From: Drosophila persimilis | Lineage: Eukaryota; Arthropoda; Insecta; Diptera; Drosophilidae | Direction: 5' to 3' | NCBI RefSeq assembly: GCF_003286085.1 | Contig: NW_020825288.1 | Location: 4,278,001-4,342,000, forward strand | DNA length: 64,000 bases | In this document: positions 41,468-53,419 of the stretch, in pieces | How positions within the stretch are numbered: the stretch's first letter is position 1 | Layout of the letters: every line of letters begins with the position of its first letter | Notes under the pieces: model-generated | Told to the model about the DNA's origin: nothing | The model's database searches: none | Seen by the model: only the letters and a program-made list of their open reading frames with translations | Made by a program: the position numbers and the translations under genes

Positions 41468-41850
41468 TTTGTTGCTGCTTTTGCTGGAATGGAATGTATT
41501 TGCAATGGCGCCTCCTTTGTTGCTGTTGTTGCTGCTGCTGCTGCTTCTACTGTTGCTGCCACAAGGCTTAGTCAGGTGCATTGAATTAATTATTTCATTG
41601 CTGCACACGATTTTGCACGGCCGCAGATTGTGTTGCAAGAATGGACTCCTTCTTGGCCACCTGGCCCGCTGCTACCTCGTTCTCGTTTTGTTGCTACCGC
41701 GTGGCCTATACTTTTCCTTCTTGTGCAACAACTTATTCTTCTGCTTGTGCTTGTGCTTGTGCTTCTGGCCAACTTCTTCGACTGCAGCACTTACGGTATT
41801 TTAATTATTCAAAATAGGTTTATAGCACAGCAGCAGGACCTGGTCCTTGG
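41468..41850 (-). other. klg: probable klg 5' untranslated region
   Basis: This is the sequence directly upstream of the klg start on the minus strand. It has CAG/AGC-rich tracts common in fly neural 5' UTRs. A consensus donor, ACC|GTAAGTG on the minus strand with the exon end at 41795, may mark the end of an upstream non-coding exon, but I see no strong partner acceptor before the ATG. The transcription start is not identified. Confidence 0.4.
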
Positions 41851-43334
41851 TCCTTGGTCCTTGGTCCCTGGATCGTCCCGGGTTCGGCTACGGGTATGCT
41901 ACGGGGTATACGGGGGGAGGCCTGCTCCGATTTAATTGCTTGTTTTGCTGCAATGTATTTTCCTGGGGCGTTGCAAATTTATAGCTGCAAAATACAAGGA
42001 AAACGATATGCGTTAGTTTTCTACATGACCACAACGAGAGAGAGGGAGAGGGAGAGCGAAGGAGAGAGTCCTGTGCGGTGTGTGCATCTGTGTGTGTGTG
42101 TGTGTGTGTATGTATCTGTGTGTAATGCAGCAGCTAAGCCGCTATGCCCAAATACATAATTCCTATGCAAATAAGCGTGGCCCAGCACCGAAATTTATGT
42201 GCGCACAGCGTTTTGCATATCTGCACACAGAATATAGCCCGCTACCAAAAAGAAAAACAGGGAGATATAAACACACACGTACGTACATATATATACATAT
42301 ATCCATTTATATATACAGATATACGGATTCTTCTCTACGGCGTTTTTCCACAGGCAAATAAAACTCAAGCAGAGCGTAAAAAAATATAAACGACAGCCAG
42401 AGAGGCATGAAAAACTGGTCACAAAAACGAGGAACGAGCAAATGCCAGGACGCAGGACAAGCTGCCAAATTAACAGAAATTTGGATGGTAGCCCGAACTT
42501 TTAGTTCGGATTCCCAGGATAGTGCATATTCCCTTCACGTTCCCCCGTCCCCGTCCCCATCCGCGTGACTCCCCGACCCACCCAGTGACATCAAGCCAAC
42601 TGAAATAATCCCGCAAAATATTGTGTGCGCATTTTGGATTTGTTGGCTTTGATTTGGCGCGGTTTTTGCCGCTATTTTCTCCGCCATTTTTTATTGCAAT
42701 TTCTCTATTTAACATGTTTTGGCAGTGCCATAGCGCCGCATTCATGGGTATCCACAGAATGGGGCACATTGCCCACAATGAGCGGCCCTATGGCTGGCGC
42801 TGGCGCTGCCAATACTGCGACCATAAACAATTCTATTAAAATAAATGTAGCATATTTATAAGGAACCGCACAAAGTGAAAGCCACAGCAAAGGCAGACTT
42901 AAATGCTACATAAATCGACTCCAATTTGTATTCCTTTAAGATATAGGTAGAAAGGAGCTCAAAAACGAAAGCCGATGATAAAGTCTGGGGCTGAGCGAAG
43001 CAACAAATTCTGATGTAAGGAAACAACAAAAAAAATGTAGAAAGGAAGTTGATGAAGAGAGCGTTCTGTCAGAGAGCTGAGAGCAAAGAAAAAAAGGAAA
43101 GGAAATATGATTGATTTTGTGTATTCTGGATGGAGTCTTACCGAATGGGGGTTGACCACTCGGCCATCAGGGTAAGGCAGGAAATACGCAAAAATACACA
43201 AGGATATTACTTACGCATAGGAATAAACGAATAAACGCAGGACTCCAGGACCCTGCACACCAAGAAAACCCCAAATGAAAATCGAAAACCAAGCCACACT
43301 AAACAACAAAAAGGAAAATGAGATTTTATTTTGA

Positions 43335-43572
43335 ATAGTCGAAGCTTTGTATACCCTTAAGGAACAGATGGATTCAGTGCCCAGTGACAGGGTCCTGATC
43401 AATGTTTGGTGTAAATTACGCAGAAAGGAAGCATAAAATATGTCTAATTTATGCATTCAAATCTAGAAAAGTTTTCTTCGATTGTCCTCAAGAATACCTA
43501 TCGAATACCCTCCTCCAATACATTAAAATAATACACCCCAAATCCTCGTATGCTCTTTTAGGGTATCAAAAC
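43335..43572. repeat. possible degraded interspersed repeat
   Basis: The block begins with TTTGTATACCCTTAAGGAAC and ends with TTTTAGGGTATCAAAA, an inverted ATACCC/GGGTAT pair like those framing other relics here. The interior is AT-rich and non-coding. Confidence 0.42.
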
Positions 43573-43967
43573 CACACACACACACACATAACACACAGGC
43601 ACACATAACACACACACACACATGCAGCACAGGAATGGCACAGAGAGGGATAGAGACAGAGGAAGCAAAACATGCGTATGGGGAAAATTTGTGTATTTGC
43701 CATAAAATAATTTATCAATTGGAAAATTCTAGACAGGCATGAAAGGAGTGAACCAACCGCACACCCTGCCGACAGACAGGATAAAGGGTGAGGGGAAGAC
43801 TCTCAGGAATGCGAGAGGAAACGTTCGAGGGAAAAATGGCCAAGTATTTTGCTATCGTCTCTCTGCCATCTCTTGCCCAGTCCCCATCCCTCTCTTCCGT
43901 TTTCTGTGTATTTGAGGGTAAAATTATGACAGGAGGAAATAAAAAAGCATAAATTTATTACTGAGCC

Positions 43968-44009
43968 GAGGACGAGAACGAGGACGAGAACGAGGACGAG
44001 AACGAGGAC
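43968..44009. repeat. 12-bp tandem repeat GAGGACGAGAAC
   Basis: Three full units and a partial fourth of GAGGACGAGAAC follow each other without a break. Confidence 0.9.
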
Positions 44010-44890
44010 TACGATGACTACTAAAACTTGGCCACAGGCCCGTGGGGAGCACTGCAGGGCAAAGTACGAGTAAAGTAAAGATCATAAATAATCGAAAGGG
44101 CGACAATATTGGCGCAGGACAATGGCAATGAGAGGGGGGAAGGGGGGCTGCAATGACGTTTTGTGGAGCATATAAATATCATTTCATTCGATTCGCTTCG
44201 CTTTTGGTCAGGCGAACGAGACGGAGAGAGAGAGAGAGGGGGGGTAAGGACCAACCGAGGTGGTGGCACACGCAAGACAGAATAATTGTACAGAAATTTG
44301 CTGTAACAAGGATATCAAATTTGCGCACGGAGATGCCACCAGCAGCAACAGCAGTAGGAGTTCGGAATAAAAAGGATAACGAGCACAATAAAAGAAATGA
44401 AACCGTAGACCTCACCGCCCGAAAAAAAAAAAAAACCCGGTTACTAATTGGACAAAGCTGCCGAAAAATGAAAGCCGAGATCAGAACAGAGCAGGGGAGA
44501 GGGACAGCAGAGGAGCGCAGGAGAGGAGCGCAGGACATACGCGCCTCAACCGCCGTGTGTGACGACCCAAAAGCCAAATCTGTATCTCTGTATCTTTCTC
44601 TCTGTATCTGTATATCTCTCTGTATCTTCGTGCTATTCAAATGCACCCGAAAAAACAAAAGGAACGAAATAAAAGAGATTGGCTTAGTTAGGTCTAATTT
44701 CACTGGCAGACAAAGTGCTTAAAAAATAATTACACGCTGGCAATCGGCAAGTTTCACTGCTTCTGTCGTTCTACGGGAAACAGGAAGGGCTGTACACGCG
44801 ACGTGGCCCCCGCGTTCCGGTGCCTGCCTGCGACTGCCCTTCTGGGCCATGTCTACGACTCGTTAACAATTGACCGCTGCTCCAGGAGCC

Positions 44891-44923
<33 letters not shown>

Positions 44924-45589
44924 CGTGCGCGTCAAATTCAATTTAGTTGCTCGGGCTCTCGGCTGCCGGCTCTCTGCTTGCTGCTCTGAAATGTCGTGGC
45001 CGCAAATTCACCAACTTACAAGTAATTAGGCAGCTCAACTGCATCTGACCACGCCCACGGCCAACAAGGCGCACACACACACACACAGATACATTGAGAG
45101 AACACTAAGGACACGCGTCGTCAGCTGCTTTGCGTGGACCCATCGTTGGGACCATCGTTTGCTTGATTGTCATTCTCGTTGTTGGCTAATTGCACAATGT
45201 GCAGCCGGCAGAGGCATCCGCAGGACGAAGGACAAAGGGGAGGAGCCTTTCTTTGGCCGCCGCCACCGCCACCGCCACCCCCACTGCCCACTGCCCTCTG
45301 TCGCCTTTTTACGTGTTTGACATGCACTTCAGCCTGGGTAATTACCAATTTGCGGCGCCAATTTGGCTGCCCATATCCGACACACCAAGCGCCAAGCCAA
45401 AGCCAAAGCCAAAGTCAAGTCAAGTCATTCCCAAGCCCAGCAAAATTTAATTAGTTTGCCATCCAAATGCTGTCCGTGAGAGTATCCGTGTGAGCCGGGG
45501 TATCTGTGTGTGCGTCAATGTTTGCGCAAGTGTCAGTGCGATTTGGAAATGGAAAATGACACTCTTGAAGCAAGCAGAACAAAAGCAAT

Positions 45590-45712
45590 CAAGCAAGAAA
45601 GGATATCATTGAGAGTCGCAGCTTTAGATACTCTCTATGGCTTCTGTATGATGACCTCGAGGGTTGGCAAATTGTAGTACCCTTTCGTTTAGGGTATCAA
45701 AGCATAGAAAGA
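45590..45712. repeat. degraded interspersed repeat fragment
   Basis: The fragment ends in AGTACCCTTTCGTTTAGGGT (45677-45696), an ATACCC/GGGTAT hairpin, preceded by GATACTCTCTATGGCTTC-like sequence. There is no open frame. Confidence 0.42.
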
Positions 45713-46387
45713 TAAACCGCAGGCCGCAGGCGCCGAACAATTATGAACAATCGCAATCGCAGCTATCCCTTTGACCCTTTTGTAATCTCTTTAATGGCTG
45801 GACATGAACGTTGGACAACGGACGGATGAGCAACAGGAAATGGAACAGAAATAAAATCGTTCCGGGCAATTTTAATTTACTTCGAGTGCCCGCCAATTAA
45901 TTTAATTTAAGCCTCTTTCGCACAAGCCATGATTACACTTTGACACTTTGACAACAGAACGTAACGTACTACCAGCACGATGGCAGCAGAATTACCCTCA
46001 GGACCCTCAAGGACCCACAGGGTTAAACGATTGTTCCACGACCCAATCGGGGGGCCAAAGGTTGGCCTGGCAATCGATTTCCTTAGCCAACGCTTAAACT
46101 CAACTTTAATTAAAGCAATTTCAACTCAACTTGTCCCCAAGCCGAAAGACAGAGACATCGACATCCAAATGTCGATGCACTTGCTCTGCGAATTATGCAG
46201 AATTTTTGCAGGAACAAACTCCTCTAGACTCCTGGCACCACAGATAGTCGAGGCTCTGAGAGGATAAGCACTGCACACACACACGCAGGAAGAGGCCCTT
46301 AGAGCAGCACTTGCAGCAGCAGCTGTATTCGATTTCAAGGACACTCGATGGGGCAGCTGCCTCATCCGATGCTACTGCTGGTGCTGC

Positions 46388-46414
46388 TGGTGGTGGTGGT
46401 GGTGGTGGTGGTGG
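46388..46414. repeat. (TGG)9 trinucleotide repeat
   Basis: Nine uninterrupted TGG units, preceded by CTG units, lie in intergenic sequence. Confidence 0.93.
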
Positions 46415-48254
46415 CCCGGAAGGGCTCTTCACAGTTTATAGCTCCAAGTGGCAGTTGTGTTGGCAAGTGCAAGTGGAAATTCTCGAGCGTACTCTCCACT
46501 CTTCAACTGATTACGGTTTGTTTTCCATGCAAGCAACACTCTCCACTCCCCTCCTCTCCCCACCCCAAGGGATCGACTCGTCAAGCAGCAAAAGCGCCAA
46601 AATGATAAAGTTGACACTCGGGACTTTTTAATTGGAGGCACATTTTGGGCAGTTAATGAAAATTTGATTAAATATCTAATTGATTGGCGCTCATTCGATT
46701 TAGGGTTTAGGATTGTAGGAGAGGTATGGCGCTTTTTAATTTGATTAAAGTCGGAAGACGCTTGGCAAATATTTAACGCTAATTAAACTCGACAACTAAC
46801 AGAAGCCATTCAATGGACATGCCAAGGACTAATTAAGATTTTGTCAATTACTTATGGCACAAGTGCCACGCCCCAATGGGGCAGAGGGAGAGGGCGCGAC
46901 GAGTGGAGAGTCAGCGAAAGAGATAGAGAGGAAGAGGTACGGGGGGGTAGGGAGAGCCCTGACGCAACAAACTGCACGCTTCACTGTTTGTCCGTACAGG
47001 GATCCTGTCTGCCTGCTGCTGCTGTCCCTGTGTGTCCTGTGCAATCATTAAAATTAATTTATTGGTTTCATTAACTCGACTGCCGCCGGGTCTTTAGCAG
47101 CTAGGAGCACATTAGGCGCTTCCACGCCCGCTAAAGCTGCAATTTCTTGCCTTCATCCTTCGGGCTTTCTCTCTCTCTCTCTCTGTCCGGTTTTCCGTCC
47201 TTCCTTTTTTTTTGCTTTTGCCTTCATTCATTCTTTTTCTCTTTTTTGTCCAAAGTCGAAGCCAAATGACACTCTGACGACATTTTGTTTCATTTTGTGT
47301 GGCAACCAAGCCAAAATCCGTTGAAAGCATAAGCCAGAAAACACAGGGGCAGCCGCAGGAGCAGGAGCAGCAGGAGCAGCGACAGCAGCAGGCCAGGATT
47401 GAGCGGAGGAAATGGTTCGCTGGCTGCCACCCCGAAGTCCCCCCGAAGACCACCCCGAAGTCCACGGACGTCAAAGCCTTTCCGCTTGGCTGACCAACAA
47501 TGAAAATATAATGTCGTCGTTGTAGCCAGGGACCCTTCTCTAACAAAAGGAGGGCCCGCAAGAATGGCGCTAAATGAAAATGAACTAGAAATAATCATCA
47601 TTAGGCACGAGCCACCTTTATGAACTTTAGCAACAAGTACGCACTCGAAGACCCTGGCGTTAGGGCTTCGATTTCAGCTCGAAAGTTTTGAGTCCTCACA
47701 CATCCCTTCATTCAAAAGTTTCGGGCTGCAGAGTTTATTTGGATTCCTTGCTGACGAATTGAATTATTTTCCGAAGAAAAAGTTGACCGAATATGAGTGC
47801 TTAAAAGAATACTTTCTGCAAGTAGATGGTGGGTGATTCACACATGTACTATGTACAGCCCAGCCCGTACCTGTTTTATGTCTAATCCCCCTGGTTCGAG
47901 GGTGATTCGAGCGGAGTCCGGAGTCCGCCCGCTTGATGCATTGCACTTTGGCGTGTGCCTGACGCCGCGGGCGAGCTGCGAATGCCGCAGTGCATTTGGC
48001 AAATAAGAAAAATTGCATAAATTTCATTAAACTGGAAATGTCAGGCAACTGTCGTGCACCCACACTCCCTCTCTCTCTGTGTATGTGTGCGGGTGTATAG
48101 GGTTTTCCATCAGCGATGACGCTGTCTGCGGCACAGGGACCAGACCAGACCAGTCCCCACCCCTGGACCCCATTCGGCGCGGCCTGGCAATATTAAAAAT
48201 TGTGCACCCAAATCCCCAAAGTAATTTATTAAGATGCCTCATGATGTTTTCTAC

Positions 48255-48565
48255 TTTGTATACCCATTACGAATGGGCTTCAACGTTATGTTGCGGTGAT
48301 GGAAATGGATGTAACAGCAAGACGGGATCTCATAAAGCATACAGATTGGTGATACGAGTGCTCTGCATTTCTGTGTACATATATAGGCACCTAATATCTA
48401 GGCAAGATCAAGAAAATACCCTGTTCATATTTAGAAATAGATGTACGAATATAATCGATCAATTCACCAGACAAATAAAGGATGGCTATTATATTTGTCT
48501 CTCTTACTTCCATCTAATTCCATATCCTCATGGCCTCCACTGATTACCGGGTATCCTATTGTCGT
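48255..48565. repeat. degraded interspersed transposon relic
   Basis: The left end reads TTTGTATACCCATTACGAAT, and inside is GGATGTAACAGCAAGACGGG followed by CATAAAGCATAC. The right end is ACCGGGTATCCTATTGTCG. The order matches the common fly relic module (TATACCCGTTACTCG, TGTAACAGGCAGAAGGA, CATAAAGTATAT, ending CGGGTATCTCATAGTCG), with heavy divergence. It is non-coding. Confidence 0.62.
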
Positions 48566-49771
48566 TTCATACGAGTTCAACATTCTCGTGCAATTTTTTT
48601 TATTATTTACGCGCCGTTGACTTCACGCCATTAAAATACACGGCACAGGCCAACAGCACAGCAGAACCCATTTTATATGCAAAAGTTGTATGTCGAGCAA
48701 CAGCTACAGCGTGACACTGTTCCAGGCTGCCTCATTGGGTGGCGACTAGAGTCGAGGGTCGGTCTTTGTTTAGAGGCGACTACTAATGCCAATGCAGGCG
48801 GCGGCGTCTTGAGACAGAGAGGAAGGGAAATAGAGAGAGAGACACTGAGAAGAAATGGTTAGACCCACGAGTCAAGTGCTCGACTAATGCATCTGCAGAG
48901 CAGAGCAGAAAAGAGCACAGCCAAAGGCATCCATCGTTAGCTTTTTGACATTTATATGAGTTTCTGGCTTGGCCTTAGCCATTTTCGGCTTTGATTGCAA
49001 TTCGCAGTTTTTGTGGCAAGGAAAATTGTCATAAATTACTTTGCATGGCTTGTGCGGGTGTGTATGTGTGTGTGTGTGTATCTGAAAATCGTAAATCAAA
49101 TTCCAAAGAAAGACAGAGAGAGAGAGAGGGAGAGGGAAGGCCAGAGCGAGCACAACGTCTTTGCCACACTGCGTATGTGTGATATTTCATAAAGCGTGTC
49201 ATGAATTCTAATTACCTTTTTGGTCCAACGAGCAATTGCCATTTCTTCGTTTCGGCTTTCATAAATTTCATTTTTAAATTGCTTTTCAAACTTTTTTGTG
49301 CATAGAAAAGCATTGCAGAGCATCAAATAATAACAATTGTGTAAAAAATTAGCAGATAATTTGAATAATTAAATTTCAACGGAATTCATAACTAACATGA
49401 TAGCCATGTAAATTTAATGCCAAATATATACTCGTAGTGTTCACAAATATACAGTAATAAAAAATAATAATAATAATAGTAATAGTAATTTTCCTCTTTT
49501 ATTGAATATTTAAACGCTTCCTTTGTTGCAATGTTGCTGCTCTTTGGCCATGGATAGTAGATGGTTTCGGGGCACGGTACTGGGACTGCCATTCATTCGG
49601 GCTGCGATTCATTTATGCATTTCCATGTTAACGTCATAATCTGCGTTATGCAGTTTAGCGTATCAATTACCGCATCGCAGCAAAAAACTGGCATGTAAAA
49701 AAAATATATGTATTTATGGTGGTACATGGCATCCAGCGAAAGAGATGACGAGATAGCCACACACACACACG

Positions 49772-49799
49772 GACAGACAGACAGACAGACAGACAGACA
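49772..49799. repeat. (GACA)7 tetranucleotide repeat
   Basis: Seven GACA units directly follow a short CA run (49758-49770). Confidence 0.93.
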
Positions 49800-49828
49800 A
49801 AGAGTCGGAGAGTGTGGGAGATGCACTT

Positions 49829-50085
49829 CAGTCGAGGGTCTCGACTATGGAATACCAGTTAGCCGATTACTCTCCAATGAAGTGGTCTGCTTTCAGATGC
49901 TTTTGATCAAGTCAATAACTGGAATCTATTTTTACTTGGAAAAAGGTTTAAACTCTTAAGAATTTCGTTGAATATAAAAAGCATGAAAGGGTATCCTTAG
50001 GATTCTTATTATTAAGATGTCTCGGCTGTTTTTTTATCTAGAGCTATATTTGGATCGTTCCTTGGAATCTAGAGCTTAAACTTGT
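49829..50085. repeat. degraded interspersed transposon relic
   Basis: The left end reads CAGTCGAGGGTCTCGACTAT then GGAATACCAGTTAGCC. This is a worn copy of the CAGTCGAGTGTGCTCGACTGTGAGATACCCGTTACCC module known from fly intergenic relics. The rest is AT-rich and non-coding, and the right boundary is approximate. Confidence 0.55.
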
Positions 50086-50987
50086 ATCTTTCAAAATCTT
50101 CAGATTCAGCCACTCTGTGAGCCAACTACTCTCCCCGTTACGTACCGCCATTGCCATCCTTTACTTTCGCCCCACAAAAAATGCTGCAAATCGTTGGATG
50201 AAAATAAATTTTACAATTTTTCCCAAACAAAAATAGGAATTTCTTTTGCAGCAATGAATAAAAAATGCAAATCTGCCAAATCAAAAATTGATTTGAATTG
50301 CAATGCGGTAAGTACAATTGAACGTTCAACGTAGAGCGTTGGGGGGGCGAGGGGCGAAAGGCGAATGGGTGAATAATTCAAAGTGGGCAATGGTCATGGC
50401 CATGATGACATGAAAAATTCATTAAACGCGTCCTAGCCACAAAAAGGGCCAGCCACAATGGGTGCGGCGGTGGTGCACTGTGGATGTGCCCGTAAATTGC
50501 AAAACGAGGCATTGATGAATGGCACTGAGCAAATCGCAGTGGAATTAGAAATCTCGAATTGCCAAAAAATACTCCTGCCATTCGACCCAACCGTATTCGA
50601 CTGTTGATATTTTCCCTAAAATTCTAGAGAAATCCCGGCGACGAGCATTCATTAACAGTCTGCGGTTGTGCCACAGACGAGTGCAGCAGCATGCCACATG
50701 AAGTCGCACAAATATTTGCACCGCTTGTCGTTCGCTCCACGGCCGGCGGGGGCTTAGTTAATAAATTAGTAAAAATTGTTGCTAGTGACAATGTTGTTGG
50801 TCGAACTCTTGTCACGCGACAGGCGCGACAATGGCTATGATAATAGAATTTTTGCCGCATTTTTGGACATGAGCGACAGCTGCAATAACAATAATAATAA
50901 TAACAGCAGCAGCAGCAAAGGCAACAGCAACATCTGCATCAGCATCAAGAAAAACTAAAAACATGAACAAAAATATGATTATCAAGA

Positions 50988-51134
50988 CCAACATTTCGAA
51001 TACCCTTACACGAATTATTGATTTTTTTTGTCCTGTTCCTCAGGAATATATAAATATATACACAGTACTATGCATATGTATAGTTGGCAATCTTCTTTAG
51101 GAAATCAGGGTACCCTCTGCAGAAGGGTATATCA
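50988..51134. repeat. degraded interspersed transposon relic
   Basis: The block starts near CGAATACCCTTACACGAATT and ends in GGTACCCTCTGCAGAAGGGT (51109-51128). The end is a near-perfect palindrome and a standard end of fly relic repeats. Confidence 0.55.
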
Positions 51135-53257
51135 TGTTAGACAAGCACCGACATGGGCAAAGTGTTTGTAAAATATGCCAAAAACTCGAATTGCCTGGTT
51201 GTTGGGTTGCTGGGTTGCTGGGCGCCCACATGGATCCATCGTGCCTCTCCAAATGCCATTACACCGCCCCAACCAACCTGTGGGAGGATTCTAAATATTT
51301 TCCAACAAGCACAACCCCAATGCAGGTCCACACATCGCGATGTGTACGTCTGTATAACATATATGGGACCCAATATGAAGCATGTTTGTAGACCGGGGAC
51401 CGGCCGATGCGATGCGATGCGATGCGACGCACGCCATTGTTGAGGCCGCCGTCGCTTTTGACGTTGCAATAAATTTCCACGTTTATTTATTATTGCGCCG
51501 CACGTCACTGATAATTAAAAATAAATCAATTTTTAATGGCCGCCCGCTTCCTCGCTCGAAACGTAGGCTCATAACGCGGTTCTTTTGGATGAGTGGTCAT
51601 GTTACCGGCGCGGCGCGGCGCGGCTCGGCGTGTGGGTTTCGGTTTTTGGCACAAAAGCAATTAGCACACGTTTAGAATGGGGAAAAGTTTAATAAGGTTT
51701 TGCCGAAAGGTAAATCAATGCATGTGCTATAGGGATTTGGTGGAATGCGAGGCACGTAAAGTGCTGCTGAAGGTTGCTGTTGCTACGTGAAAAGCGGCTG
51801 GCAGACACGCTTTTAAGCAAATCAGTTTATGTTTCCGAGACAATACTTCATCAGTCAGTGCCTTATGCACACACACATGACGTGCCCCAAATGGCCAACA
51901 ATAAGCCTCAACTTGGCTAAGCACAATGCAGGAGTAAGAGTGAAAAAAAAACATAGACAAAATTGTGCGAAGCAGAAAAATGTTTATGCGTCACGTTGTT
52001 GCAATCATTAGACGGAGGAGCGACAGAGCGGCATAGCGCAGAGAGTGTGTGTTTGGAATCAGCAAACGCCAGGCATCAATATGCCCGACAATTGTCTTGG
52101 CCAATTGTCTCACAATCTCTCTACGTGGCAGAGACAGCTCCCTGGTTGCCACTTTTCGGATGGAAAGATGGGCAGGAGGGTAGGATGGTAGGATAGCAGG
52201 CTGGCTAGATGGAATGGCTGGAATGGTTGGTGTGTAATGAACTCTGTCATAGCTTGATTGAAGGTCATCCTTCTGCCGCTTTAATTATGCAGTGAACTCT
52301 TTGCCGTTTATTTGAATGTCTGCACTCTTTTATGGGCATCACCCACCACACATGCCGTAAATCTAATAACATAAGCTCGACACGCAGTCAGAGATGGAGA
52401 CAGGGGGCTCGGGTTCTCTCTCTCTCTCTTGTTATTTATATGCATGCATAAATATCTGGGACGAAGTCCTGACCACAGTTGACTTGGTAACCGCAGAAAA
52501 TGGCATAAAAGTCAACATGTTGAAACAGCAGCTGTAGGAGAAATATATAGCTCACAGATATTATGCGTGTGTGCCTCTGCTCTGTTGTGCTGTATGAGAC
52601 TTTTCATATCTGACTTCGAGGCTATAAAGTATAAATTACGGCAAATGTGTTACGCAGCGGCAACATCGCAAAGCAACAGACCCTGAGCCCGAGCCCGAGC
52701 CAGAGCCAGAGCCATGGCACGCACAACTAACTAACAACTATTAAGCCTCTGGTTGTGCCACACTGTGCTCCTATCTCTGACTCTGGCTCCGACTTCATCT
52801 CCGTGTGAAATACAGCCCAAAGACAGAGGACGCGGCACAGTAATCAACATGCGTGGCACTGAGCACATTTTACACATGCGCTATGCCATTTTTCCGGTGA
52901 TTAAGTGTTGATAAGTCTATAAATTAACTCGAACACACGCCAGACAATGGCCACCAGTCCACCAGTGCTGCCTGTGGCATGGGGCATGGGGTGCCAGTGT
53001 CCGTGCCCATGCCCCCATGTGGCATGTGGAGCATACTACACGTATTGGTGTTATGTATATGCCGAAGGCATACATTTACGTATATTAATCATTCTGCAAA
53101 GACACCAACCACCAACCATGGGGCAGAGGCAGAGCTAAGACGACGGTCAAATGCGAAAAACTGTTGCCTACTTAATGGCGAAATTAAAGTGGTTATGTTA
53201 TTAGAAATTCAAGGAACTGCATAGGCACAAATTTGTCTCAACAACAGTGCGCAATAG

Positions 53258-53282
53258 AATGCGTGGGAAGAGTTACACATTT
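53258..53282 (+). promoter_or_regulatory. upstream element shared with a downstream copy
   Basis: These 25 bases, beginning AATGCGTGGGAAGAGTT, lie 62 bases upstream of the receptor's TATA box. They occur again unchanged at 55079-55103. In both places an ACCTCC-ACTTTT block and then GGTATAA follow. The function is not known. Confidence 0.6.
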
Positions 53283-53343
53283 GTCATCCAAATGTCATCC
53301 AAGAGGAAAGGTTATTCATGCAGCGTACCTCCCACTTTTGTGG

Positions 53344-53351
53344 TATAAATA
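53344..53351 (+). promoter_or_regulatory. TATA box of the odorant receptor
   Basis: TATAAATA lies 69 bases before the start codon. An initiator-like CCCAGTC about 30 bases further on (near 53376) gives a plausible transcription start and a short leader of roughly 45 bases. Confidence 0.65.
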
Positions 53352-53419
53352 TTAACTCGCAGTTCTGGCATAGGCCCAGTCGAAATCTAGTCACATACGC
53401 GTAACATCGAAGCACAAAA

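Larger units (their letters stand above)
41851..53343. other. intergenic region between klg and the odorant receptor
   Basis: This stretch of about 11.5 kb has no supported gene. It contains microsatellites (TG near 42089-42108, a GAGGACGAGAAC 12-mer array at 43968-44009, GGCTAGTG repeats near 44890-44922, TGG repeats at 46388-46414, GACA repeats at 49772-49799). It also has five apparent transposon relics between 43.3 and 51.1 kb. The open frames at 44153-44722 (189 codons) and 45980-46267 (95 codons) are unlike any family I know and are rich in simple-repeat translations. Confidence 0.7.

Noticed and set aside
41241-41804. 187-codon open frame antisense to klg exon 1
   Set aside because: It is the shadow of the signal-peptide exon and its CAG-rich upstream region, and is Leu-rich only because it reads the complement.
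44153-44722. 189-codon ATG-started frame upstream of klg
   Set aside because: It is composed of GA-, A- and TCTGTA-rich simple sequence read as Arg, Lys and Ser/Leu. There are no recognisable motifs or promoter.
45980-46267. 95-codon ATG-started frame of ordinary composition
   Set aside because: It looks more protein-like than its neighbours, but I recognise no family and see no splice or promoter signals. A conservation test would be needed before calling a gene.
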